Assembly: GCF_024343575.1 (NCBI RefSeq)
Contig: NZ_RJUA01000127.1
Span: 248,001 to 312,000 of the forward strand
Length of the DNA: 64,000 bases
Source: Lacihabitans sp. LS3-19
GTDB taxonomy: Bacteria > Bacteroidota > Bacteroidia > Cytophagales > Spirosomataceae
Reading direction: 5' to 3'
Below are positions 26,162-35,034 of the stretch, one piece after another (the stretch's first letter is position 1; each line of letters opens with the position of its first letter). Under the pieces are notes generated by a model. That model saw nothing but the letters and a program-made list of their open reading frames with translations. It made no database searches and was not told the origin of the DNA. The translations under genes were made by a program, and so were the position numbers.

Positions 26162-27454
26162 ATGAGTTTTGCAAATCGTGTTTTCCAAAATAAAACGGGT
26201 GCAATAATATGGATGATGGTGGCTGCATTTGGGGCGTATTTTTGTACGTATGCATTCCGAAAGCCATTTTTTACGGGCAAGTTTGAAGGCTATGAATTAT
26301 GGGGAATGAGCCTGAAAAGCGTGTATATCATTATGCAAGTACTGGGCTATATGAGCTCCAAGTTTATTGGGGTAAAAATCATCTCGGAGTTGAAACCCAA
26401 TCAGCGGATAAGACTGGTTATCAGTTTAATATTGACCGCAGGTTTGGCATTGCTGCTATTTGCTTTGGTTCCTCCTCCTTACAATCTCCCATTTTTGTTT
26501 CTAAATGGTTTGCCTTTGGGCATGGTTTGGGGAGTTTTATTTAGTTTTTTAGAGGGTCGCCGATTTACCGAATTATTAGGTATAGGACTAAGCATAAATA
26601 TGATAATGACCTCAGGAATATTAAAATCGATTTATATTTTTATTCAAGCCCAATTTGGTTTTACGGAATTTTGGATGCCGATTGTGGTTGGAGCAGCATT
26701 TTTACCTGCATTTTTTGTTTTTGTATGGATGTTAAGTAAAATTCCACCGCCAGATAAAGAAGAGCAATTGTTGAAAGTTCAAAGAAGGCCCATGGACAAT
26801 TTTGAAAAACTGAAAGTCTTGAAAACCTACGGTTTGGGTATTTTTATGATTGTGATAGTCTATGCGTTTTTTACAACACTGCGAGATTTTCGAGACAATT
26901 TTGCAGTTGAGATTTGGAACCAATTAGATGCTGGTCATTCGTATTTAATTTTTGCAAAAACGGAGACCTTTATAGCCATCATTGTTATGTTGATTTTGGG
27001 TACAATTATATTTTTCAGAAATAATAAACTCGCCTATTATTACATCACTATTTTAATCGTAATTTCCTTGCTATCAATTTTGCTCAGCAATTGGTTGTTT
27101 CGCACCAATGTCATAAGTCCACAAACATGGATGACCACATTAGGCATAGGTTTTTATCTTCCGTATTTGTTGATACAGATTGCTTATTTTGAACGACTTA
27201 TAGCCTATTTAAGAATTAAAGGAAATGCGGGGTTCTTTGTTTATATGTGCGACAGCATCGGGTATTTGGGAAGTGTGGTTTTGTTGTTTTTTAAAGAATT
27301 CAATACCCAGCAGTTCAATTTTTCGGAGATTCAATTGTACCTTAGTGAAGCTACTGGGTATTTCGGTATTCTGTTTTTGGCTTTGCAGTTTTGGTTTTTT
27401 GAAAGAAAAAATAATAAGCAAAAACAAGTAAAATCTATTGAAACAATTGGCTGA
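26162..27454 (+). CDS. DUF5690 polytopic membrane protein, candidate transporter
   Basis: 430 aa with about twelve hydrophobic segments in two halves, resembling the major facilitator fold ('AFGAYFCTYAFRKPFFTGKF' near 20-40 recalls the organophosphate:phosphate antiporter 'YRKPF' segment). The family is known as DUF5690 (name from memory). The 3' end overlaps the convergent FAD oxidoreductase gene by 20 bp. Its promoter shares boxes with phosphorus-related genes nearby. I infer a role in uptake of a phosphonate or phosphate ester across the inner membrane; nothing in the sequence proves the substrate. Confidence 0.8.
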   Translation: MSFANRVFQNKTGAIIWMMVAAFGAYFCTYAFRKPFFTGKFEGYELWGMSLKSVYIIMQVLGYMSSKFIGVKIISELKPNQRIRLVISLILTAGLALLLFALVPPPYNLPFLFLNGLPLGMVWGVLFSFLEGRRFTELLGIGLSINMIMTSGILKSIYIFIQAQFGFTEFWMPIVVGAAFLPAFFVFVWMLSKIPPPDKEEQLLKVQRRPMDNFEKLKVLKTYGLGIFMIVIVYAFFTTLRDFRDNFAVEIWNQLDAGHSYLIFAKTETFIAIIVMLILGTIIFFRNNKLAYYYITILIVISLLSILLSNWLFRTNVISPQTWMTTLGIGFYLPYLLIQIAYFERLIAYLRIKGNAGFFVYMCDSIGYLGSVVLLFFKEFNTQQFNFSEIQLYLSEATGYFGILFLALQFWFFERKNNKQKQVKSIETIG

Positions 27455-28580
27455 TTTTTTCTTCTGCATAACCCGCACTGGTGGTCATTCCTTTTCCGCC
27501 GATTCCTGTGCGTATTTCTATGTTTTCTGAAATTTTATATTCAAAAATTCCATCCGGATGCTGTGCATAATATCCTGCCCAAGCTTGTGAATAGGCCGCA
27601 TCTGGAATTTCTAGTATTCTTTTAGCTTCCGTTTTCATGAGATTGTTTATTTTATCCTGAACACCCAAGCCTAAATTTTCTACGACATCTACACCAGCAT
27701 ATTCATGAGAATCGCCAACAATTATGCTGCCATCGGGCAATTGTTTGAATAGTATATGAATGCCGTATTTTTTGAGTTCTAATAGTTGTTTTGGCGTGGT
27801 AATTTTAGAAAAAGAAGGACAACTTTCAAACGCCTCATAGCGTCTGATTGTTAAGCCTGTTAGAATATTAGATTTCAAGAACATCTGTTTCAACGGCACT
27901 GTTTTAAGCATTTGCAATTTGCTCACTATAAGTCCACTATGTTGGTAAATTTCAGGAAAAAGAGCATTGAAAACATAACCACTACAAATGATTACTTTTT
28001 CGGAATAAAATGCCTCTTTAGCTGCCGTTTCTACTTTTGCTTCACCATTATTTTCCTCAATATTTATTGCCAAAGTGCTGTTTTTGTAAGTAACACCCAA
28101 AGTATCAACACAAAAATTTATCAATTTGTAAATAAACTCGGAGGCATTGACGCTGTACTCTTCAGGATAAAAAATGGAGCTTTTGATATAGGCCGACTTA
28201 AGATCTGGAAATCGCGATTGAGTTTCTTTTTTACTTAACATCTCAACATTATAACCCGCCTTTTGATGCATTTCAGCTGCCTCATTGGCAAGCTGCACTT
28301 CGTCGTTGTCTGATGCGATATAAACACTACCATTTTTTAAAAGTGTAAAATCTGCTTGTGATTGCAAATAATCATAAATTTCTAAGCTTCGCCTCCCATA
28401 TTTCTGCCAAAAAGCGTCAAGACCTGAAGGCACCACCTGTCCGAAGTTTTGAATAGTAGAGCCAACTGGTTTGTTGTCTTTTTCGAGGAGAAGTACTTTT
28501 TTGCCCATTTTAGCTGCATGATAAGCATGAAAAGTACCCATTATGCCTGCTCCAACTACAATTAAGTCGTATTTTTTCAT
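27435..28580 (-). CDS. TIGR03364-type FAD-dependent oxidoreductase of phosphonate catabolism
   Basis: 381 aa. The N-terminal dinucleotide-binding motif 'DLIVVGAGIMGTFHAYHAAK' ends at Glu 34 ('LLEKD'), and the DAO-type fold ends with 'AGYYAQHPDGIFEY' and 'IRTGIGGKGMTTSAG'. This clade of glycine/D-amino-acid-oxidase relatives is known for lying next to TIGR03351 phosphonatase-like genes, exactly as here, and is proposed to deaminate an aminophosphonate close to 2-aminoethylphosphonate. Its ATG overlaps the stop of the upstream hydrolase by one base, so the two form one operon. Confidence 0.88.
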   Translation of the reverse strand: MKKYDLIVVGAGIMGTFHAYHAAKMGKKVLLLEKDNKPVGSTIQNFGQVVPSGLDAFWQKYGRRSLEIYDYLQSQADFTLLKNGSVYIASDNDEVQLANEAAEMHQKAGYNVEMLSKKETQSRFPDLKSAYIKSSIFYPEEYSVNASEFIYKLINFCVDTLGVTYKNSTLAINIEENNGEAKVETAAKEAFYSEKVIICSGYVFNALFPEIYQHSGLIVSKLQMLKTVPLKQMFLKSNILTGLTIRRYEAFESCPSFSKITTPKQLLELKKYGIHILFKQLPDGSIIVGDSHEYAGVDVVENLGLGVQDKINNLMKTEAKRILEIPDAAYSQAWAGYYAQHPDGIFEYKISENIEIRTGIGGKGMTTSAGYAEEKISQLFQ

Positions 28581-29296
28581 CAGTTCAGATAGTTTTTAAG
28601 TTCTGAAAGGTTGGCTAGTAGTCCGTCGTTTTCAACTGCAGATAATTGCTCCCTTGTGTGCGTGCCATTGCAAAGTCCTAGACTAAATTTAGCCTTGGCT
28701 TTTTTGCCGGAAATTAGATCAGAAGGTGTGTCTCCGATGTTAATGATTTTTTGTGGATCAGATATATTAAAGGTTTTCATGGCTTTCAAAATCATAAAAG
28801 GCTCTGGACGGCCTTTTTCTACTTCGTTTGAAGCTATCGAAAGGTCAATTATGCCATTGCCCGAAGTGTTGCAGTAGTTGGCGTCAAGTCCATTTAGCCA
28901 ACCCAATTTATCAAGAATTATATCACAAACTTTTCTGTAAAAACCTGTTGTTAAGGCTATTTTGATGTTCTTTGATCGTAAAAGCTCAAAAGTTTCAAGA
29001 CAATAATCGGTGGGATATATTGGATTTTCATGATAGTGACTTTCAAGGATATCGGTAAAAACATCGTAGCTTACAAAAACATTTTCGGCATATTCTGGAT
29101 GTTCTTTTCCGATTTTTTCATCCCAAAGCATTCTGAAAACTTCTATTTTAGAATAGCCTTGTAAGGCCAAAATTCTTTCTTCAGATACTGCAAGGCCTGT
29201 TTTTGTACAAGCTTGGGCAAAACAAGTTTCAACTTCTTTGGCGTCTTTTACGGTGGTTCCTGCCATATCAAATACAACCATCTCAATATTTCCCAT
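28580..29296 (-). CDS. Phosphonatase-like HAD hydrolase (TIGR03351)
   Basis: 238 aa from 'MGNIEMVVFDMAG'. The alternative start at 29314 would overlap the -7 element, so 29296 is chosen. HAD motifs: nucleophile Asp in 'VFDMAGTTVKD' (near 9), motif II Thr in 'ALTTGFYRK', motif III Lys/Arg in 'EKGRPEPF', motif IV 'GDTPSDLISG'. The 'FDMAGTT' variant and the helical cap are characteristic of the phosphonoacetaldehyde-hydrolase-like family. It probably cleaves the C-P bond of the aldehyde made by the adjoining FAD enzyme, releasing phosphate. Confidence 0.88.
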   Translation of the reverse strand: MGNIEMVVFDMAGTTVKDAKEVETCFAQACTKTGLAVSEERILALQGYSKIEVFRMLWDEKIGKEHPEYAENVFVSYDVFTDILESHYHENPIYPTDYCLETFELLRSKNIKIALTTGFYRKVCDIILDKLGWLNGLDANYCNTSGNGIIDLSIASNEVEKGRPEPFMILKAMKTFNISDPQKIINIGDTPSDLISGKKAKAKFSLGLCNGTHTREQLSAVENDGLLANLSELKNYLN

Positions 29297-29311
29297 TAGC
29301 TTTTTTTTCGG

Positions 29312-29357
29312 CAAAGCTAATCTTCAATCCCAATTCCAAAGTTAAGCCAATATTAAA
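29312..29357 (-). promoter_or_regulatory. Promoter with 11-bp-phased boxes for the hydrolase-oxidase operon
   Basis: On the minus strand: TTTAATATTGG, CTTAACTTTGG, AATTGGGATTG (three contiguous 11-mers; the first two carry TAA at 3-5, the third is degenerate), then AAGAT and a perfect -7 TAGCTTTG (29312-29319). CTTAACTTTGG differs at one position from a box in the 50.5-kb TonB promoter. Confidence 0.55.
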
Positions 29358-29371
29358 TTTCATTTGCGGAA

Positions 29372-29429
29372 CGCAATCATATCGCAATCGTGCGTGTCCC
29401 CACACATGATATGCCACACACGATATGCC
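29372..29429. repeat. Short tandem and inverted repeats in the divergent promoter region
   Basis: GCAATCATATC is followed by GCAATCGTGCG, and ACACATGATATGCC (29402-29415) by ACACACGATATGCC (29416-29429), a 14-bp tandem pair with one mismatch. The two groups are loosely inverted around CCCC. They lie between the divergent hydrolase and metallophosphoesterase promoters; function unknown. Confidence 0.45.
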
Positions 29430-29455
29430 TAACACAAAAAAGCAAACAACAATCT

Positions 29456-29501
29456 TTTAATATCTACTTAATGATTTAGTGATATTGGGTTCGGAATTTT
29501 G
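29456..29501 (+). promoter_or_regulatory. Promoter with 11-bp-phased boxes for the metallophosphoesterase
   Basis: TTTAATATCTA, CTTAATGATTT, AGTGATATTGG (29456-29488; TAA at 3-5 in the first two, TGA in the third), then GTTCG and GAATTTTG (29494-29501; one mismatch to TAnnTTTG). The ATG at 29515 is 13 nt downstream, which rules out a start at 29479. Confidence 0.5.
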
Positions 29502-29514
29502 TAAAAAAAAACGA

Positions 29515-30426
29515 ATGGTAAGACGTAGCCTTTTAAAAAAATTTGGCTTAATGACTGGAGGTTTGATATTGAGTCAAGACCTTTTGGCAAGTCCTAAAAC
29601 TTCATCTATACGAATTGCACATATTACAGACACACACATTCAGCCACATATTGGTGCAGCAAAAGGATTCGAAAAATGTCTACATCACATTCAAAATTCT
29701 AGCAAAAAAATTGATTTTATTATAAATGGCGGCGATGCAATAATGGGAAGCCATAGTGCCTCCGAAAACAGCATTGACAAACAATGGGAGCTTTATAAAA
29801 ATGTATTAAAAAGCGAAAATAACTTGAAAGTTTATAATTGTTTGGGAAATCATGATATCCATAACAAAAAGTCTGATTTACGAAGTTTTGAAGACGCTAA
29901 AATTGAAGCCCAAGAACATCTTTTTTTACCTAAACCTTATTATACTTTTGATGCCGGCAATTGGAAAGTTTTGGTTTTAGATAGTGTCCAAGGAAAAATC
30001 AGTGGAAAAGGTTACCATGGCAAAATTGACGAGCAGCAATTTGAGTGGCTCAAAAATGAATTGAAAAATACTGATAATTCGACACCAATATTAATAGTTT
30101 CTCATATTCCTATCTTATCAGCTTGTGTTTTTTTAGACGGTAAAAACTTCAAAAATGGTGAATGGAGAGTGCCAGAAACATGGATGCATAGCGATACCGA
30201 AGAACTTGTAGAATTATTCGCAAAATACCCGAATGTTAAACTTGCAATCAGTGGTCATATACACTTAAGTGACAGAATAATGTATAATCATGTTACGTAT
30301 TGTTGCAATGGTGCGGTAGCTGGTAACTGGTGGAGAGGAAGCTACAAACAAACCAACCCTGGATACGCTGTTATTGATTTGTACAATGATGGCACTTTCG
30401 AAAACCAATATTTAGCTTATTCATAA
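29515..30426 (+). CDS. Exported calcineurin-like metallophosphoesterase
   Basis: 303 aa from 'MVRRSLLKKFGLMTGGL', an RR-containing export signal. The five metal-binding blocks are present: 'ITDTHIQ' (near 36), 'NGGDA' , 'LGNHDIH', 'VSHIPIL' and 'SGHIHLS'. The length and order match the CpdA/3',5'-cyclic-nucleotide phosphodiesterase-like group, but the substrate is open; a periplasmic phosphate-releasing role fits the neighbours. It is the first gene right of the divergent regulatory region. Confidence 0.88.
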   Translation: MVRRSLLKKFGLMTGGLILSQDLLASPKTSSIRIAHITDTHIQPHIGAAKGFEKCLHHIQNSSKKIDFIINGGDAIMGSHSASENSIDKQWELYKNVLKSENNLKVYNCLGNHDIHNKKSDLRSFEDAKIEAQEHLFLPKPYYTFDAGNWKVLVLDSVQGKISGKGYHGKIDEQQFEWLKNELKNTDNSTPILIVSHIPILSACVFLDGKNFKNGEWRVPETWMHSDTEELVELFAKYPNVKLAISGHIHLSDRIMYNHVTYCCNGAVAGNWWRGSYKQTNPGYAVIDLYNDGTFENQYLAYS

Positions 30427-30497
30427 TGATTTGTAATACTATCTTGTTAATTTTATTTCTATCAAATTAAAAATAATCAAATTCTTCAAAATTCAAT

Positions 30498-31562
30498 ATG
30501 AAAAAAATAATCCTATTCCTATTTATTTCATTCACCTCATTTGCTCAGAAAACTGAGAATGTTTTCATCATCACTTCAGACGGTTTACGTTGGCAGGATA
30601 TGTTTAGCGGGGCCGATTCTGCTTTGATTTTTGACAAAACCTATACCAAGGATTCGGCTGCCATGGTTAAAAAATTCTGGAAAAAAACTGCCGCAGAGCG
30701 AAGAGAGACTTTGTTTCCTTTTATGTGGAATAAAATAAAAAATGAAGGCCAAATCTACGGAAATAGGTGGTTGGGTAATTTTATGGACGTTGAAAACATT
30801 TATAGGTTTTCGTATCCTGGTTATAACGAGATTTTGACTGGTTATGCGGATATCAAAATCAATTCAAATGATAAAAAAGACAATGAAAATGTAACGGTTT
30901 TAGAGTTTTTAAATAATAAACCAAAATACAAAGGAAAAGTGGCGGCTTTTTCTACTTGGGATTGTTTCCCCTATATCATCAACGAAAAAAGGAGTGGAAT
31001 ACCAGTAAATTCTGGTGATGAAAAAGTAATTGTAAATCCAAGTCCAAAAGAAGTTTTGTTAAATGAAATAATGGAAATGTCACCACCGGCACATGCAGAA
31101 AGAGCAGATTTTGTGACTTATTTTTTTGCCAAAGAATATGTAGAAAAAAACAAGCCTAAGGTTTTATTTCTTTCTTTTGACGACACCGACGGTTGGGCTC
31201 ATGCCGGAAATTATAAAGAATATTTAGAATCGGCTCATTCGTTTGATAAATACCTTCAGGACCTTTGGGATTATTGCCAATCGCAACCAAAATATAAAGA
31301 CAAAACAACTTTTATCATTACGACAGATCACGGTAGAGGTGATATCATCAAATCGGAATGGACCAGCCATGGGCAGCGAATCAGAGATGCTGCACAGATT
31401 TGGATGGCGGTAATCGGGCCTGATACGCCTGCAATGGGTGAGGTTAAAACAAAACAAAATTTATTTCAAAATCAAATTGCTAAAACTGCCGCTGCATTTT
31501 TAGGAGAAAACTTTGAGAATGGTAAAGAGATAGGAAAGGCTATTTCTTCAACAAAAAAATAA
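30498..31562 (+). CDS. Secreted alkaline-phosphatase-superfamily hydrolase
   Basis: 354 aa with a short signal peptide (to 'TSFAQ'). Metal ligands of the superfamily: Asp in 'FIITSDGLRWQDM' (near 28), 'DDTDGWAHAGN' (D and H, near 228), 'ITTDHGRGD' (near 276) and 'SHGQR'. The nucleophile region is 'FSYPGYNEILTG' near 110. This group includes nucleotide pyrophosphatases and phosphodiesterases. It lies 71 nt behind the metallophosphoesterase and ends at a terminator, so the two are probably one operon releasing phosphate outside the inner membrane. Confidence 0.85.
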   Translation: MKKIILFLFISFTSFAQKTENVFIITSDGLRWQDMFSGADSALIFDKTYTKDSAAMVKKFWKKTAAERRETLFPFMWNKIKNEGQIYGNRWLGNFMDVENIYRFSYPGYNEILTGYADIKINSNDKKDNENVTVLEFLNNKPKYKGKVAAFSTWDCFPYIINEKRSGIPVNSGDEKVIVNPSPKEVLLNEIMEMSPPAHAERADFVTYFFAKEYVEKNKPKVLFLSFDDTDGWAHAGNYKEYLESAHSFDKYLQDLWDYCQSQPKYKDKTTFIITTDHGRGDIIKSEWTSHGQRIRDAAQIWMAVIGPDTPAMGEVKTKQNLFQNQIAKTAAAFLGENFENGKEIGKAISSTKK

Positions 31563-31605
31563 GATTTTTAACCCTATATATCAAACTTAAAGAATACAAT
31601 AAAGG

Positions 31606-31631
31606 CCAGAGATTTTGTCTCTGGTTTTTTT
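31606..31631 (+). terminator. Rho-independent terminator after the phosphatase gene
   Basis: Stem CCAGAGA / TCTCTGG, 4-nt loop, followed by eight T. Confidence 0.85.
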
Positions 31632-31718
31632 ATAAAATAGCTTTTTCATCGAAAACTTAATGTTAAAAAATCATTAAGCGAAATCGTCAATTGTTATGAA
31701 ATTGTCAACTTCTATTTC

Positions 31719-31753
31719 CATAACATTTAGTTAATAATCAAAGAAGACTTTTG
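31719..31753 (+). promoter_or_regulatory. Promoter with 11-bp-phased boxes for susC/susD
   Basis: CATAACATTTA and GTTAATAATCA (31719-31740; TAA at 3-5 in both), then AAGAA and GACTTTTG (31746-31753). The first box matches 10 of 11 positions of the distal box of the 50.5-kb TonB promoter. Further up, TTGTTAT and TTGTCAA (about 31691-31707) are also 11 bp apart. The ATG is 38 nt downstream. Confidence 0.55.
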
Positions 31754-31791
31754 CGGTGTGAAAATTTAAAATTAACCAAAGAAAATCTTCA

Positions 31792-34700
31792 ATGAAAAGA
31801 AAACTACTTCAATTATTCAACAAGACTTTGCTCATTATCAGCTTGTTGAGTTTTACTGCTTCTCTTTCTTTTGCACAGATGCCTGTTAGCGGCACAGTGA
31901 AAGATGTTAAAAACGAGCCTATCCCAGGCGTGAGTGTATTAGTGAAAGGTACCGGCGTAGGTACTGTTACAGATCAGAATGGTGATTTCAAAATCACGGC
32001 AAGTTCAAAAGAATCAATTTTGGTTTTTTCTTCTATTGGTTTTACTTCAAAGGAAATCAAGGTTGGAAACCAAAGCTCGATTTCAGTAGAATTACTTGAA
32101 GATGCAAAAGCATTGAGCGAAGTGGTAGTAACAGCCTTAGGTATCAAAAAAGACGCAAGAAGAATCGGTGTTGCTATCCAGTCGGTGGATGGTTCTTCGG
32201 TTATTAAAGCCCGTGAGCCAAACGCTGTAAGTGCATTAGTGGGTAAAGTTGCTGGTCTTACTATTGGTATGCAACCAGAACTTTTAAGAAAGCCAAACAT
32301 CATGTTGAGAGGAAACTCTGACGTGCTTTTTGTAATTGATGGTGTACCTGTAAACTCTGACACTTGGAATGTTAACCCTGACGATATCGAAACATATTCA
32401 GTATTGAAAGGAGCATCAGCATCGGCTTTGTATGGTTTTAGAGGTAAAAATGGTGCGATTTTGATCACAACCAAAAAAGGTTCTAAAGACAAAAGAGGAT
32501 TTTCGGTGGACTTCAACTCATCGACAATGGCTGATAAAGGTTTTTATGCAATTCCTAAAGTTCAGGATGTTTTTGGACCTGGCGACCATGGTCAATATTC
32601 GTTTGTAGATGGTAAAGGCGGCGGTCTTAACGACGGCGATTATGATGCAGGCTGGGGACCAAAATTTGATGGACAGTTAATAGCTCAATACGACTCCCCT
32701 ATTGACCCTGTTACTGGTAAAAGAATCCCGACACCTTATGTTGCAAGAGGAAAAGACAATTTATCAAGATTTTTAGAAACTGGTATTTTGTCAACAAACA
32801 ATCTCTCAGTTTCTTCATCTGGAGAAAAACACAACCTACGTTTTTCAACTTCGCAAATATTCCAAAAAGGAATTGTACCAAATACCAAATTGAATATAAC
32901 CAATTTCAACATAGGTGCTGATTATCAGTTCACTAAAAGATTGAAATTTGAATCAAGTTTACAATACAATAAGCAGTATACGCCAAATATTCCAGACGTA
33001 AACTACGGCCCAAACTCTATCATTTATAACATGACTACTTGGGGTGGAGCTGACTGGGACGTTGACGATATGAAAAACTACTGGCAAGAAGGAAAAGAGG
33101 GTATCCAACAGATATATGCTGAATACCAAAGATACAACAACCCGTACTTTATGAGTTATGAGTGGTTGAGAGGTCATCATAAAACGGATATCGTTGGACA
33201 GGCTTCTATGACTTATAAGTTTACTGATTATTTAGATGTAATGTTCCGTTCTCAAATCACTACTTGGAATTTGCTTCGTACAGAAAAAATGCCTTACAGT
33301 GCGGGTGCCTATGGACGTGACGAGCGTAGAGGTGACTACTCAGAAGACAGAAGAAACTTGTTTGAAAACAATACGGATATATTGGTAAGATTTGACAAAG
33401 ACATCGTAAAAGATATCAATGCTAAAGTGTGGGTTGGAGGAAATATCAGAACATTCGATTATAATTCTTCTTTCGGCAAAACTGATTATTTGAATGTACC
33501 TGGATTATACAATTTCGCCAATTCTGCTAATCCAGTTAAATTGTACAATTTCAACTCTGATATGAGAGTAAACTCGGCCTATTATTCAGCTGACTTCTCT
33601 TATAAAAATGCCTTGACTTTGTCAACGACTGGTCGTGTGGATAAACTTTCTACTTTACCGGCAGGAAACAATACCTTTTTCTATCCATCAGTTTCCTTGG
33701 CTACTTCATTGACAGATTATGTAAAATTGCCTGAGTTTGTTTCATTTTGGAAACTAAGAGCTTCGTACGCCAATGTGAAAGATGGTTTGACACAGTCTTC
33801 TATTGGTGCTACGCCTAACGCTAGCTATCCTTTGGGTTATGGTGATCAATATTCGTCGCCGTACAATGGTCCAACTTACCAAAACTCAGCATCATATTCT
33901 ACGCCGTTTGCCTACAATAACCAAACTGCGGCTTATTATTCTAATACACTTACAAATCCAAACATTCAACCATCTACTACTGCACAGAAAGAGATCGGTT
34001 TGGATTTTAGAGTATTGCAAAACAGAATTGGTTTAGATGTAACCTATTTCGTATCTGACGAAGGTCCGAAAATTTTTAACTTGCCAATTTCAAGTACAAC
34101 TGGGTATACTTCAGCACTTGTAAATGGTATCAAAACTCAGAAAAAAGGATGGGAAATATCTTTGACGGGCTCTCCAATTAAGAATCCAAATGGTCTTACA
34201 TGGGATATTTTGGCTAACTATTCTACTTTCCAAGAGAAACTTACCGAGATTTATCCTGGTGTTGAAAGCTTGAATACTTTCTTAAAAGTTGGTGATAGAG
34301 TAGATAAATATTATGGAAGAGCTTTTGTAAGAACGCCAGAAGGACAAATCATCAATGACGCTTCTGGTCGCCCTATATATGCTCCAGTAGCTCAGCATCT
34401 TGGCAATATGAACCCTGATTTTGTGTTCGGAATAAACAACAAATTTGGTTATAAAAACGTAAGCTTTAGCTTCCAGTTTGACGGTAGAATTGGTGGAGTA
34501 TTATCCAATTATATTCAAAAACAGACTTTCAGAGGTGGTCGTCACATAGACTTGGCTACTGGCGAAATGTTAACTGCTCATGAGCAAGATGTAATAGGTG
34601 TGAAATCGTGGGTAGGCGAAGGTGTGCAAGTTGCAAATAATGTTGCCTTGGCTTTCGATGCTGATGGAAAAGTTACCAATTATGCAGAGTTAAGCTATGC

Positions 34701-35001
34701 TCCAAATACAACCAAACAATATCTTCAAGACTGGGTAAGTAGATATTACAACTCGGACGAAGGTAATTTAATGAGTCGTTCATTTGGGATGCTTAGAGAA
34801 GTGATTTTGGGCTATACAATCCCTTCTAAATTTACTGGCAAAGTTTTTCACGATGTTTCAATTTCATTTGTAGGTCGTAACCTTTTCTATTTTGCTGAGA
34901 AAAAAGATATCGATTTGAATCAATACTTGGATGGTGGTAGTTCGGGCTTACAGACACCTTCTACTAGAAGATATGGTGTAAATTTCGCCTTGAAATTCTA
35001 A
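31792..35001 (+). CDS. SusC/RagA-family TonB-linked outer membrane transporter
   Basis: 1069 aa. Signal peptide to about residue 29 ('SLSFAQ'), carboxypeptidase-regulatory-like domain about 32-110 ('VSGTVKDVKNEPIPGVSVLVKGTG'), plug about 115-225 ('SVLKGASASALYGFRGKNGAILITTKKG', the standard SusC motif), then the 22-strand barrel ending '...RRYGVNFALKF' with a terminal aromatic. It forms a pedal-bin importer with the SusD protein 33 nt downstream. In this setting the cargo may be an organophosphorus compound; SusCD-like systems linked to phosphate stress have been described in Flavobacterium. That substrate is inference. Confidence 0.93.
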   Translation: MKRKLLQLFNKTLLIISLLSFTASLSFAQMPVSGTVKDVKNEPIPGVSVLVKGTGVGTVTDQNGDFKITASSKESILVFSSIGFTSKEIKVGNQSSISVELLEDAKALSEVVVTALGIKKDARRIGVAIQSVDGSSVIKAREPNAVSALVGKVAGLTIGMQPELLRKPNIMLRGNSDVLFVIDGVPVNSDTWNVNPDDIETYSVLKGASASALYGFRGKNGAILITTKKGSKDKRGFSVDFNSSTMADKGFYAIPKVQDVFGPGDHGQYSFVDGKGGGLNDGDYDAGWGPKFDGQLIAQYDSPIDPVTGKRIPTPYVARGKDNLSRFLETGILSTNNLSVSSSGEKHNLRFSTSQIFQKGIVPNTKLNITNFNIGADYQFTKRLKFESSLQYNKQYTPNIPDVNYGPNSIIYNMTTWGGADWDVDDMKNYWQEGKEGIQQIYAEYQRYNNPYFMSYEWLRGHHKTDIVGQASMTYKFTDYLDVMFRSQITTWNLLRTEKMPYSAGAYGRDERRGDYSEDRRNLFENNTDILVRFDKDIVKDINAKVWVGGNIRTFDYNSSFGKTDYLNVPGLYNFANSANPVKLYNFNSDMRVNSAYYSADFSYKNALTLSTTGRVDKLSTLPAGNNTFFYPSVSLATSLTDYVKLPEFVSFWKLRASYANVKDGLTQSSIGATPNASYPLGYGDQYSSPYNGPTYQNSASYSTPFAYNNQTAAYYSNTLTNPNIQPSTTAQKEIGLDFRVLQNRIGLDVTYFVSDEGPKIFNLPISSTTGYTSALVNGIKTQKKGWEISLTGSPIKNPNGLTWDILANYSTFQEKLTEIYPGVESLNTFLKVGDRVDKYYGRAFVRTPEGQIINDASGRPIYAPVAQHLGNMNPDFVFGINNKFGYKNVSFSFQFDGRIGGVLSNYIQKQTFRGGRHIDLATGEMLTAHEQDVIGVKSWVGEGVQVANNVALAFDADGKVTNYAELSYAPNTTKQYLQDWVSRYYNSDEGNLMSRSFGMLREVILGYTIPSKFTGKVFHDVSISFVGRNLFYFAEKKDIDLNQYLDGGSSGLQTPSTRRYGVNFALKF

Positions 35002-35034
35002 GGTTATCATTTTTAAATTTTATCAAAAAAAGAC

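Noticed and set aside
29479-29514. N-terminal extension of the metallophosphoesterase
   Set aside because: The start would lie within the -7 and box region, and the RR signal begins at 29515.
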